Source of the DNA: an uncultured Chitinophagaceae bacterium
GTDB taxonomy: Bacteria > Bacteroidota > Bacteroidia > Chitinophagales > Chitinophagaceae
Direction: 5' to 3'
DNA length: 64,000 nt
Assembly (NCBI GenBank): GCA_903895845.1
Contig: CAITVK010000122.1
Span: 28,062 to 92,061, forward strand
Position numbers and translations under genes: made by a program. A model generated the notes under the pieces. The model made no database searches, was not told the origin of the DNA, and worked only from the letters and a program-made list of their open reading frames with translations. The first letter of the stretch is position 1. Each line of letters begins with the position of its first letter. Positions 54,653 to 63,138 of the stretch are shown here, piece after piece.

Positions 54653-54698
54653 CAAAAAGGTCATCAGCCTTCAGTCTCCCAACCGCCAACTTTCAAGA
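54653..54698. repeat. Interspersed ~40-bp repeat, copy D
   Basis: The most diverged copy: aaaaaggtcatcagccttca, then ctcccaaccgccaacttt. It lies upstream of the PIN toxin and just before the satellite. The arms aagg/cctt are kept while the loop changed. Confidence 0.8.
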
Positions 54699-54744
54699 TT
54701 ATCTATGCTTAACTAAACAGGACTATTGGTTGAAGTTAATACCT

Positions 54745-55241
54745 GCCACCAAAAAACTGATCCGTGCCATGAAAAAACTGATCCGTGCCATGCCTGATGA
54801 TGGTTCATGCCATGAAAATACTGAACGCTGCCATGAAATAACTGAACCGTGCCATGCCTTATGATGGTTCATGCCTACACTGTTTGTTATCCCTACAATG
54901 GAAAAACGGAACGCTGCCATCAAAATACTGATCCGTGCCATCAACGTTCATGGTAACTACTATGAAAAAAACAATCATGCCATGCCTGATGATGGTTCAT
55001 GCCATGAAAATACTGAACGCTGCCATCAAAAAGCTGATCCGTGCCATGAAATAACTGAACCGTGCCATGCCTGATGATGGTTCATGCCTACACTGTTTGC
55101 TATCCCTGCTATGAAAAAACTGAACCGCGCCATGAAAATACTGAACCGTGCCATGCCTGATGATGGTTCATGCCTACACTGTTTGTTATCCCTACTATGA
55201 AAAAACTGAACCGTGCCATGAAAATACTGAACCATGCCATC
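54745..55241. repeat. 21/22-bp satellite array, about 23 units, with higher-order pattern
   Basis: Contiguous units of three kinds: gccatgaaaatactgaaccg plus one base (21 bp, most frequent), gccatgcctgatgatggttc plus two (22 bp, at 54787, 54851, 54979, 55064 and 55150) and gcctacactgtttgttatcc plus two (22 bp, at 54873, 55086 and 55172). The order of unit types recurs, so blocks of units were duplicated. Short open frames across it are products of the repeat and not genes. Confidence 0.92.
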
Positions 55242-55562
55242 TCTTCAAGCAGTTTAAATCAATAAAGGGGATAGTCCCTAACCACATGTACTGGCACCTC
55301 CCAAACATTTAATCCTTCATTGTCAATTATTTACTGCATCTTTGCCCCGTTATAAACAAACAATCCGTCAGTTTCTTTATAACTAAACACGCTTTTGCGC
55401 ATTACTATTTTCGCTTGGGTTATCATCAAAACCTTATTACGTACTTCTCCACTAATAAAGATGATATACAACTACCCAGCTTCCATAAGATGATCTCTAG
55501 CAACTTTTTAATCGGCAATGTGATTTCCCATCGTGGATGACTGTTGCCATAATAATTTTACA
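55242..55562. other. Spacer before the DEAD-box helicase gene
   Basis: About 320 bp. No gene or clear hairpin. Cold-shock-type 5' leaders are common before such helicases, but I see no defined motif here. Confidence 0.35.
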
Positions 55563-56864
55563 ATGACATTTAACGAAATGGGCTTAATCAGTCCTATTTT
55601 ACAAGCACTTCAAACCGAAGGCTACACAACACCTACACCCATTCAGGCGCAGGCAATACCGCAAATATTAGCAGGAAAAGACTTGTTAGGTTGCGCACAA
55701 ACAGGAACCGGGAAAACAGCAGCATTCGCTATTCCTATCCTTCAGTTGTTGGAACAACACAAACTGGAACAACATAAAAACGGAGCTAGCAACAATGGTA
55801 TCAAAGTATTGATATTGACGCCTACAAGAGAATTAGCCATCCAGATTGATGAAAGCTTTGGTGCTTATGGCAAAAACTTGAGAAACAGACACACTGTAAT
55901 ATTCGGTGGCGTCAATCAACATAGTCAGGTATTGGCTTTGCAAAGAGGTCTCGACATCGTAATTGCTACGCCTGGTAGATTGTTGGATCTGATGAACCAA
56001 GGCTATGTGAACCTGAACAACCTCACCACTTTTGTTTTGGATGAAGCAGATAGAATGTTGGATATGGGCTTTGTACACGATGTAAAACGCATCATTACCA
56101 AGATTCCTGAAAAGAGACAAACCTTGTTCTTCTCTGCGACCATGCCCAATGACATTCAACAATTGGCTAACAGCATCTTGACTAATCCTGCAATTGTACA
56201 AGTATCACCCGTATCTTCTACCGCAGATACCATTCAACAAAAGTTATTTTTTGTAGATAAAAATAACAAGAAAGACTTGTTGTTCCATTTATTGAAAGAC
56301 CCTGCCATCAATAGTGCTTTAGTATTTACCCGTACCAAACACGGTGCAAACAAGGTAGCAGAACATTTGGTGAAAATGGGAATCGAAACACAAGCTATCC
56401 ACGGAAACAAATCGCAGAACGCACGTCAGGAAGCGTTGAATAACTTTAAGAGTGGAAGGAATCGTGTATTGGTAGCAACAGATATCGCTTCCAGAGGTAT
56501 TGATATTGATGAACTATCACACGTAATCAACTTCGAATTGCCTAATATTCCTGAAACGTACGTACACCGCATTGGTCGTACAGGCCGTGCAGGTTTTAAT
56601 GGTATTGCCTTCTCTTTCTGCGATCCAGAGGAAAAAGAGTACTTGAGGGATATACACAAGGTAATTGGCAAACAAATACCTATTGAAGGCGGACATCCTT
56701 ATGCGATGGATCCAAATACCCCTTCAGTCCCCCCTCCAAAGCAAAATAACAACCAACCTTTCAGAGGCGGTGGTGGTTACAACAGAAACAGCTCGGGTAA
56801 TAACGGTAATAGAAGTAACAATAATAGTAACGCCAACAATAGCAACAGCAGAAGGAGATACTAG
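55563..56864 (+). CDS. DEAD-box RNA helicase (RhlE-like)
   Basis: A 433-aa ATP-dependent RNA helicase. All core motifs are present: Q motif with PTPIQAQAIP, motif I AQTGTGKTAAF, PTRELA, DEAD, SAT, and HRIGRTGRAG. The C-terminal tail is Gly/Asn/Arg/Ser-rich low complexity (NSSGNNGNRSNNNSNANNSN), which often promotes condensation or RNA binding. The ATG at 55563 gives the usual MTFNE start; an upstream in-frame ATG at 55533 adds ten residues. Confidence 0.94.
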   Translation: MTFNEMGLISPILQALQTEGYTTPTPIQAQAIPQILAGKDLLGCAQTGTGKTAAFAIPILQLLEQHKLEQHKNGASNNGIKVLILTPTRELAIQIDESFGAYGKNLRNRHTVIFGGVNQHSQVLALQRGLDIVIATPGRLLDLMNQGYVNLNNLTTFVLDEADRMLDMGFVHDVKRIITKIPEKRQTLFFSATMPNDIQQLANSILTNPAIVQVSPVSSTADTIQQKLFFVDKNNKKDLLFHLLKDPAINSALVFTRTKHGANKVAEHLVKMGIETQAIHGNKSQNARQEALNNFKSGRNRVLVATDIASRGIDIDELSHVINFELPNIPETYVHRIGRTGRAGFNGIAFSFCDPEEKEYLRDIHKVIGKQIPIEGGHPYAMDPNTPSVPPPKQNNNQPFRGGGGYNRNSSGNNGNRSNNNSNANNSNSRRRY

Positions 56865-56867
56865 ATA

Positions 56868-56957
56868 TGAGTTATGAGTTATGAGTTAAAAGTGATGAGT
56901 GATGAGTTACAACTTAAGACTAATGCCTTACGCCTTACGACTTACAACTTACGACTA
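56868..56957. repeat. Phrase cluster after the helicase gene
   Basis: Direct GTTATGAG phrases are followed by TTACGACTT/TTACAACTT phrases, directly before the terminator. It is one of the longest clusters of the interspersed family. Confidence 0.75.
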
Positions 56958-56998
56958 AAAAAGGGTACTCATAGTCTAACTATGAGTGCCCTTTTTAA
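56958..56998 (+). terminator. Terminator after the helicase gene
   Basis: A 17-bp stem (56958-56974 with 56980-56996, arm aaaaagggtactcatag) with one G-T pair, a 5-nt loop and a T run. Confidence 0.9.
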
Positions 56999-57019
56999 TT
57001 GGCAAATATCAATTGATAC

Positions 57020-57048
57020 TTGTCAATTGAATGTACCATTTACATTTG
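57020..57048 (+). promoter_or_regulatory. Promoter of purU
   Basis: A TTG (57020-57022) and a perfect TAnnTTTG box TACATTTG (57041-57048) are 18 bp apart, as in Bacteroidota housekeeping promoters. Transcription would begin about 57055, at the edge of the following palindrome. Confidence 0.6.
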
Positions 57049-57053
57049 CGCCC

Positions 57054-57079
57054 TTAAATGAATCATTTTATTCATTTAA
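57054..57079. promoter_or_regulatory. Palindrome in the purU leader
   Basis: A perfect 10-bp inverted repeat (ttaaatgaat 57054-57063 with attcatttaa 57070-57079). It starts at the predicted transcription start and ends 19 bp before the purU ATG. It could be an operator or a 5' hairpin. Confidence 0.45.
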
Positions 57080-57098
57080 ATCATTCTAATTACAGGTT

Positions 57099-57923
57099 AT
57101 GGTTATTGTTATTCAGTGTACAGATAAAGTAGGTTTGGTGGCTACAATTTCGGGATTGTTGCAACAACAAGAGTTGAACATCGTATCTATGCGGGAACAT
57201 GTGGATGGGATACAGAACCGCTTCTTTGCACGGGTAGAAATCAGCAAAACCATTGATGCACAAATACTGGAAATGCAACTGAAAGCGGTGTTGCCTCCCG
57301 ATGCACAAGTGATAGTAAATCCTAATCCTGTAAAGAAGATATTGGTATTGGTAACCAAAGAATACCATTGCCTGAGCGATATACTAATCCGCAATCACTT
57401 CAACACATTAGGTGCCGAGGTATTGGGAGTTATAGGCAACCATCCAACATTAGAGGACATTTGCCGCAGGTTCGATATGCCTTTTCATTTGGTTAGCCAC
57501 GAGGGAATCAGCAAAGAGGAGTTTGAAGCTAACTTATCCAATGCCGTCAGTAAATACACCGTAGACTACATCGTTTTGGCTAAGTTCATGCGGATACTCT
57601 CCCCATCTTTTGTAGAGAGATATCCTTTACAGATTATCAATATACACCACTCCTTCCTACCCGCTTTCATTGGTGCCAATCCTTACAAACAAGCGTATGA
57701 AAGAGGGGTGAAACTAATAGGTGCCACCGCACACTTTGTAACCAATCAACTGGATGAAGGCCCCATCATTGCACAACAAATAATCTCAGTCAACCATTCT
57801 TTTACCACAGCAGACATGGTAAAAGCCGGAAAGGAAATAGAAACAGCCGTATTGGCAAATGCTTTACAACTGGTATTTGACGATAAAGTATTGGTATATC
57901 AGAACAAGACTGTAGTGTTTTAG
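57099..57923 (+). CDS. purU: Formyltetrahydrofolate deformylase
   Basis: Hydrolyses 10-formyl-THF to formate and THF, balancing one-carbon pools. At 274 aa it has an N-terminal ACT domain (VIVIQCTDKVGLVATISGLL, residues 1-75) and a C-terminal formyl-transferase-like domain (ILVLVTKEYHCLSDILIRN, INIHHSFLPAFIGANPYKQA with the catalytic His, TAHFVTNQLDEGPIIAQ). It is a single gene with its own promoter. Confidence 0.94.
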   Translation: MVIVIQCTDKVGLVATISGLLQQQELNIVSMREHVDGIQNRFFARVEISKTIDAQILEMQLKAVLPPDAQVIVNPNPVKKILVLVTKEYHCLSDILIRNHFNTLGAEVLGVIGNHPTLEDICRRFDMPFHLVSHEGISKEEFEANLSNAVSKYTVDYIVLAKFMRILSPSFVERYPLQIINIHHSFLPAFIGANPYKQAYERGVKLIGATAHFVTNQLDEGPIIAQQIISVNHSFTTADMVKAGKEIETAVLANALQLVFDDKVLVYQNKTVVF

Positions 57924-58005
57924 TAAATTGTAGACAATTTGTGGACTAGTAATCTTCTACTGTAAGAATGATTACTTATTTTGCGGAGATATATAGTACT
58001 TGCTT

Positions 58006-59520
58006 ATGAAATTGATAAGCCCAACCATTTCAAGGTTCGCTCGCATCAGACATTACAGGATTGAACAATGGATTAACAATCCCATTGCCACTCAGCGTGA
58101 TGTGCTGCAAGACCTGGTGACCCACGGGCAGTTTGCAGAAATTGGCAGGCACTATGGCTTCGATAAATTGTTCAATATCAGAGACTTCAAAAAAACAATC
58201 CCCATCAGTGAATACGATGATATAAAACCTTATGTGGAACGACTGATGCAAGGAGAAAACAACTTACTTTGGAATACCCCTGTCAACTGGTTTGCCAAGA
58301 GCAGCGGTACTACAACTGATAAAAGTAAGTTCATCCCTATAACGGAAGAAAGCCTTAACAACTGTCACTATCAGGCATCAAAAGATGTGTTGACAATGTA
58401 TTACAACTACAATCCTGATAGCGACTTACTCACGGGCAGAGGCTTGGTCATTGGAGGTAGTCATCAGATGAGTCTTATAAACGACGATATCCAATACGGC
58501 GACCTTAGTGCTGTTTTACTTCAAAATGCCCCGATGTGGGCAAGCTGGATAAGGACTCCAGAACTGGCTATTGCTTTACTGGATGAATGGGAAGACAAAT
58601 TAGAACAACTTGCCCAAAGCACAATAGAAGAAAATGTGACTTCCATATCAGGCGTACCGACCTGGACTTTGTTGTTAATAAAACGTATATTACAAATAAC
58701 AGGCAAAGAAACCCTCAAAGAGGTATGGCCTAACCTGGAATTATATATTCATGGGGGCGTTTCATTTGTACCGTATAAAGAACAGTTCCAAAGGCTGGTT
58801 GGTGGAAATGTGAAGTACATGGAGATATATAATGCCAGTGAAGGTTTTTTTGCTGCACAAGATAGTCCGGATGCAGATGGAATGCTCCTACTGCTTCAAC
58901 ATGGCATATTCTACGAGTTCATGCCGATAGAAGAATACGGCTCCGCAACTCCCAAAACGATTGGATTGAAAGATGTGGAGATTGGTAAACAATATGCACT
59001 CGTTGTCACTACAAACGGGGGACTTTGGCGATACCTCGTAGGCGACACCATTCAGTTTACAACAACCTATCCATTCAGGATAAAAGTATCAGGAAGGATA
59101 AAACACTTTATGAATGCTTTCGGGGAAGAAGTGATGGTAGATAATTCAGACAAAGCGATTGCGATGGCAAGCAAAAAAGAAGGGGTAGTAGTCAGTGATT
59201 ACACAGCTGCCCCCGTTTACTTTAGTGAAAGTAAAAACGGTTGTCACGAATGGCTGATAGAATTTGAGAAGGATTCTGTAAACCTTCCTGAATTTGCTTA
59301 CGAACTTGACTGTGCCTTAAAGTCAGTGAACAGCGACTATGAAGCTAAGAGACATAAAGACATTGCTTTAGGTATGCCAATTGTAAGAGCATTGCCAAAG
59401 AACACATTCAACAACTGGTTGTACAGTAAAGGAAAATTAGGTGGGCAACACAAGATTCCACGACTAAGTAATGATAGAAAAATAATAGAAGAGATACTAA
59501 AATTCAGTCAAAAAGGTTAA
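58006..59520 (+). CDS. GH3-family acyl-adenylate enzyme
   Basis: A 504-aa protein of the GH3 auxin-responsive-promoter family. In plants these enzymes join acids to amino acids through acyl-adenylates; bacterial roles are unknown. Motifs are NWFAKSSGTTTDKSKFIPIT (ATP loop), MEIYNASEGFFAAQD and LWRYLVGDTIQF, with the C-terminal IKVSGRIKHFMNAFGEEVM. I took the ATG at 58006 over a TTG at 58000. It lies in a row with the Nif3-like gene. Confidence 0.88.
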   Translation: MKLISPTISRFARIRHYRIEQWINNPIATQRDVLQDLVTHGQFAEIGRHYGFDKLFNIRDFKKTIPISEYDDIKPYVERLMQGENNLLWNTPVNWFAKSSGTTTDKSKFIPITEESLNNCHYQASKDVLTMYYNYNPDSDLLTGRGLVIGGSHQMSLINDDIQYGDLSAVLLQNAPMWASWIRTPELAIALLDEWEDKLEQLAQSTIEENVTSISGVPTWTLLLIKRILQITGKETLKEVWPNLELYIHGGVSFVPYKEQFQRLVGGNVKYMEIYNASEGFFAAQDSPDADGMLLLLQHGIFYEFMPIEEYGSATPKTIGLKDVEIGKQYALVVTTNGGLWRYLVGDTIQFTTTYPFRIKVSGRIKHFMNAFGEEVMVDNSDKAIAMASKKEGVVVSDYTAAPVYFSESKNGCHEWLIEFEKDSVNLPEFAYELDCALKSVNSDYEAKRHKDIALGMPIVRALPKNTFNNWLYSKGKLGGQHKIPRLSNDRKIIEEILKFSQKG

Positions 59521-59525
59521 TGCCC

Positions 59526-59560
59526 TGCAACTTATAACTTACAACTTATAACTAATGCCC
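59526..59560. repeat. Phrase repeat between GH3 and nif3-like genes
   Basis: A gap made of aacttataacttacaactta-like phrases. Confidence 0.6.
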
Positions 59561-59561
59561 T

Positions 59562-60662
59562 ATGCCTACAATAGCAACAATAATTAGCGTTTTAGAATCT
59601 TTTGCACCACCTGCCTATCAGGAAAGCTATGACAACAGTGGCTTGATTATAGGCAATGCTTTACAAGAATGTAGTGGCATTTTGTGTACACTCGATGCAA
59701 CAGAAGAAGTAATTCAAGAAGCAAAAGAAAGAGGGTGTAATTTAATTGTAGCCCATCATCCGATTGTATTTAGTGGGCTCAAGAAGATAACAGGGAAGAA
59801 CTATGTAGAGCGTGCAGTTATTGCCGCTATCAAAAACGACATCGCCATTTATGCAGTGCATACAAATGCAGACAATGTAGTAGCGGGCGTAAATGATGTA
59901 ATAGCTGACAAGTTGGGATTGATTGAAAAGAAGATATTAGTCCCAAAGAAAAATCTTCTTGCCAAACTAATTACGTTTGTCCCTGTTGCACATCTGTCAA
60001 AAGTAAGGAAGGCACTCTTTAATGCTGGCACTGGAAACATTGGCAATTACAGTGAAGTTAGTTTTTCTAGTGAAGGGTTAGGTACTTATACTGCCAACGA
60101 AAAGGCAAATCCTTTTTTGGGAGAAATAGGAAAGAATCATGAGGAGGTAGAACGAAGAATAGAAGTAATTTTCCCGATACATTCCCAAAGAAAAGTTATA
60201 AATACATTAAAAGAAGCACATCCTTACGAAGAAGTTGCTTATGATATAATACCTCTGGCTAACGAGTATGACGAAGTGGGAAGTGGCCTGATAGGCGCTT
60301 TACCTAACCCAATAACTGAACTTGAATTCCTTGAAAAAATAAAGCAAGCCTTCGGTTTACAGGTAATCAAACATACCCAACTGTTAGGAAAACCTATTCA
60401 TAAAGTGGCATTATGTGGTGGTGCTGGAAGTTTCTTAACAAAGGATGCTATTGCTGCTGGCGCAGACATTTATATTACCGCAGACGTGAAATATCACGAG
60501 TTCTTTGACGCAGATAAGAGGATTATAATAGCTGATATTGGGCATTGGGAAAGCGAACAATTTACGGCAGATTTATTAATTGATATTTTACATGCTAAAT
60601 TTCCTACTTTTGCCGTCCTTAAAAGTAAGGTTAATACAAATTCGGTTAGGTATTTTCTTTAG
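59562..60662 (+). CDS. Nif3-like dinuclear metal centre protein
   Basis: A 366-aa member of the Nif3/YqfO family with a two-metal site in a hexameric toroid. Visible ligands are in LIVAHHPIVFSGLKKI (His-His), a His in YAVHTNADNV, and Asp/His/Glu residues in IADIGHWESEQF at the C-terminus. The middle part (about 130-240) is the PII/CutA-like insertion of the longer form. It is followed by the zinc-ribbon gene 50 bp later, a common pairing. The biochemical role is unsettled. Confidence 0.9.
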   Translation: MPTIATIISVLESFAPPAYQESYDNSGLIIGNALQECSGILCTLDATEEVIQEAKERGCNLIVAHHPIVFSGLKKITGKNYVERAVIAAIKNDIAIYAVHTNADNVVAGVNDVIADKLGLIEKKILVPKKNLLAKLITFVPVAHLSKVRKALFNAGTGNIGNYSEVSFSSEGLGTYTANEKANPFLGEIGKNHEEVERRIEVIFPIHSQRKVINTLKEAHPYEEVAYDIIPLANEYDEVGSGLIGALPNPITELEFLEKIKQAFGLQVIKHTQLLGKPIHKVALCGGAGSFLTKDAIAAGADIYITADVKYHEFFDADKRIIIADIGHWESEQFTADLLIDILHAKFPTFAVLKSKVNTNSVRYFL

Positions 60663-60712
60663 TGAAAGGATAAGTTTTAATACAATTACATCATAAATTT
60701 CAAATTAATATA

Positions 60713-61468
60713 ATGGCTGCAGTTAAGGATTATTCAGTTGAAGAAAAATTAGTAGGCTTAATTAAACTTCAAAAAGTAGATACAAAACTTGATCAAATAA
60801 AGATTTTAAGAGGAGAACTACCAATGGAGGTTAGTGATCTTGAAGACGAAATTCAAGGACTTAACGCCCGTAGGACTCGTATTGAAGAAGAAATAAACGG
60901 TATCACTGAGTTCATTGAAAGCAAAAAAGAAGCAATCAAAGAAGGTGAAGCTACTTTGGCTAAATATGAAAAACAATCTGACAATGTAAAGAACAGCCGC
61001 GAGTTTGAAGCATTGAACAAAGAAATAGAAATGATGCAACTTGAAAACAAGCTTGCTGAAAAACACATCAGAGACGCAAATGAAGAATTGTCTGAAAAGG
61101 CAAGAGCTTTGGAAATCTCTAAGAAACAAATAGCTGTAAAAGATGGTGTGCTGAACCACAAGAAAGGTGAACTAGAAAAAATAATCGCAGAAACTGAAAT
61201 AGAAGAAGTAGACTTAGTAAAACTGTCTACTGTTGCCAGGGCTACTGTTGATGAAAGATTACTTTACAGCTACGATCGTATCCGTAGAAACTATCGCAAC
61301 GGATTGGCTGTTGTTCCGGTAGAAAGAGATGCTTGCGGTGGATGCTATAATGCAATTCCTCCTCAACGTCAAAGTGAAATCAGATTACACAAGAAGATTG
61401 TAGTTTGCGAAAACTGTGGTCGTATCCTGATTGATTCTGATTTGAATGATAGCGTAGAGGTTAAGTAA
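60713..61468 (+). CDS. Coiled-coil protein with C4 zinc ribbon
   Basis: A 251-aa protein with a long coiled coil (about residues 30-180, charged heptads) and a C-terminal zinc ribbon with two Cys pairs (CGGCYNAIPP and CENCGRIL). This is the architecture of the zf-RING_7/CT398-like family, which may bind RNA or other proteins. It pairs with nif3-like in many genomes, as here, and is followed by a terminator. Confidence 0.9.
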   Translation: MAAVKDYSVEEKLVGLIKLQKVDTKLDQIKILRGELPMEVSDLEDEIQGLNARRTRIEEEINGITEFIESKKEAIKEGEATLAKYEKQSDNVKNSREFEALNKEIEMMQLENKLAEKHIRDANEELSEKARALEISKKQIAVKDGVLNHKKGELEKIIAETEIEEVDLVKLSTVARATVDERLLYSYDRIRRNYRNGLAVVPVERDACGGCYNAIPPQRQSEIRLHKKIVVCENCGRILIDSDLNDSVEVK

Positions 61469-61508
61469 TTAGCTCTAACAATCACATTAACAATAAAATC
61501 ACAAATTG

Positions 61509-61540
61509 AAGAGCCGCATTAAGTGGCTCTTTTTATTTTC
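61509..61540 (+). terminator. Terminator after the zinc-ribbon gene
   Basis: A 9-bp stem (61509-61517 with 61523-61531, arm aagagccgc) with one G-T pair and a 5-nt loop, then T-rich sequence. Confidence 0.8.
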
Positions 61541-61545
61541 GCAAG

Positions 61546-63030
61546 ATGGGGAAGTACTTTGCCTTTATTATATTCTTTTTAGCAACCTTAACCGTCAAGG
61601 CAGAAAAGGTTTATGAGTTTAATAGTACCTGTCAGCAAGCTTATCAGGAAATTCTAAAACTAAAACTAGGCAACGGCATTGCGTTGATAGAAAAGGCCAA
61701 ACAGCAAAACCCCGACAATCTTATCCCTTATTATCTAGATAACTATATAGATCTGATTTCTCTATTTTTTAATGAAGATGCAGACGAGTACGCCATAAAG
61801 AAACCAAAGATTGAAGAACGGATAAAACTGCTGGAACTAGGTCCGCAGAGTTCTCCCTTCCACCGATATTGCTTGAGTATGGTCTACGTACAAAAGGCCT
61901 TTATAGAGATAAAGTTTGCCGAGAACTGGAGAGCTAGCTGGGATGTAAGAAAAGCCTTTGTGCTGATAAAAGAAAACAAAAGATTGTTTCAGACATTTAC
62001 CCCCAACGATTTGCTTTATGGTGGTTTACAAACTATCATCTCCACTATTCCTAGTGGCTACTCCTTTTTTGCCAATCTCATCGGCCTGAATGGTTCTATG
62101 GCAGATGGCATGACACTACTCAAAAACTTTGCGTTCAGTAGTGACCCTTACGCCAAGCTTTTTAGTAATGAGAGTGCTTTCATTTACTGTTATGTTTCCT
62201 ATCATATTGGAAATAAAAAGGCAGAGGCTTTCAAGTTCATTCAAGATAAGAAACTAGATGTAGTCAACAATTACCTCTTGTGTTACATGGCTGCAAACCT
62301 GGCAGTAGTAGATAAACGGCTGGACGTGGCTAAAACAATTATTCAAAACAAAAATAAATCATCAGAATATTATAGCCTCCCTATCTGGGATTACGAACTA
62401 GGATTTATTAAACTGGATCATCTGGAGTTACAAGAAGCAGCCGGTTATCTAGAAAATTATCTGGCTAGGTTTAAAGGCAATTTCTATGTAAAAGATACGT
62501 ATCTGAAGCTTAGCTGGTGTTATTATTTGCAAGGTAACATGAAAGCAGCCGAAGCAGCTAGGCAAAACATACTAAAAAAAGGAACAACTGATACTGATGC
62601 AGACAAACAGGCATTGAAAGATGCAAAAAGTGGTGTGTGGCCCAATATGATTTTACTAAAAGCACGCTTACTATCTGATGGCGGTTATTTTCAGGAGGCA
62701 CTTGCTATGCTAAATAATAAAAATATAAATAGCTTTGCACAAGAAGAAGAAAAACTAGAGTGTCAATACAGGCTAGGTAGGATCTATGATGATTTAAACA
62801 AAAATGAACTAGCTATTGACTATTATAACGCAGCCATCAATCTTGGCTTAACCAGAAAAGAGTATTATGCAGCTAGGGCTGCCTTGCAGATTGGAGAGAT
62901 ATATGAAAGAGAAGGGAAAAAGAAGCTTGCCATCCCTTATTTCGAGAAATGTATCAGCTTGAAAGATCATGAATACAAAAATTCATTAGATCAAAAGGCA
63001 AAAGCAGGATTGCAACGATGTGAGAACTAG
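61546..63030 (+). CDS. Secreted tetratricopeptide-repeat protein
   Basis: A 494-aa protein with a signal peptide (YFAFIIFFLATLTVKAE). It is largely helical with TPR-like repeats, for example LKLSWCYYLQGNMKAAEAAR, CQYRLGRIYDDLNKNELAID and LQIGEIYEREGKKKLAIPYF. It probably acts as a protein-interaction scaffold in the periplasm; the partner is unknown. It begins only 6 bp after the preceding terminator, so it needs its own promoter overlapping that hairpin, or read-through. Confidence 0.85.
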   Translation: MGKYFAFIIFFLATLTVKAEKVYEFNSTCQQAYQEILKLKLGNGIALIEKAKQQNPDNLIPYYLDNYIDLISLFFNEDADEYAIKKPKIEERIKLLELGPQSSPFHRYCLSMVYVQKAFIEIKFAENWRASWDVRKAFVLIKENKRLFQTFTPNDLLYGGLQTIISTIPSGYSFFANLIGLNGSMADGMTLLKNFAFSSDPYAKLFSNESAFIYCYVSYHIGNKKAEAFKFIQDKKLDVVNNYLLCYMAANLAVVDKRLDVAKTIIQNKNKSSEYYSLPIWDYELGFIKLDHLELQEAAGYLENYLARFKGNFYVKDTYLKLSWCYYLQGNMKAAEAARQNILKKGTTDTDADKQALKDAKSGVWPNMILLKARLLSDGGYFQEALAMLNNKNINSFAQEEEKLECQYRLGRIYDDLNKNELAIDYYNAAINLGLTRKEYYAARAALQIGEIYEREGKKKLAIPYFEKCISLKDHEYKNSLDQKAKAGLQRCEN

Positions 63031-63039
63031 GCGGGAGTC

Positions 63040-63130
63040 TTAAGTAATAAGTCAGAAGCAGTGAAACACATGATTCTTTTACTTCGATTCATAGCTCATA
63101 GCTCATATCTAATAACTAATATCTAATAAC
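63040..63130. repeat. Phrase cluster between TPR gene and marC
   Basis: Phrases such as atagctcatagctcatat and tctaataactaatatctaa fill most of the gap and end at the marC start. Confidence 0.65.
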
Positions 63131-63138
63131 TCATTCTC

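Noticed and set aside
52667..54698. Integron attC sites
   Set aside because: The repeats bracket genes but lack long palindromic arms and core GTTRRRY-type ends, and no integron integrase is present.
54723..55235. Several open frames of 60-73 codons across the satellite
   Set aside because: They arise from the 21-bp repeat period, have repetitive unnatural composition and occur on both strands.
54745..55241. CRISPR array
   Set aside because: Units are contiguous with no unique spacers and no cas genes are nearby.
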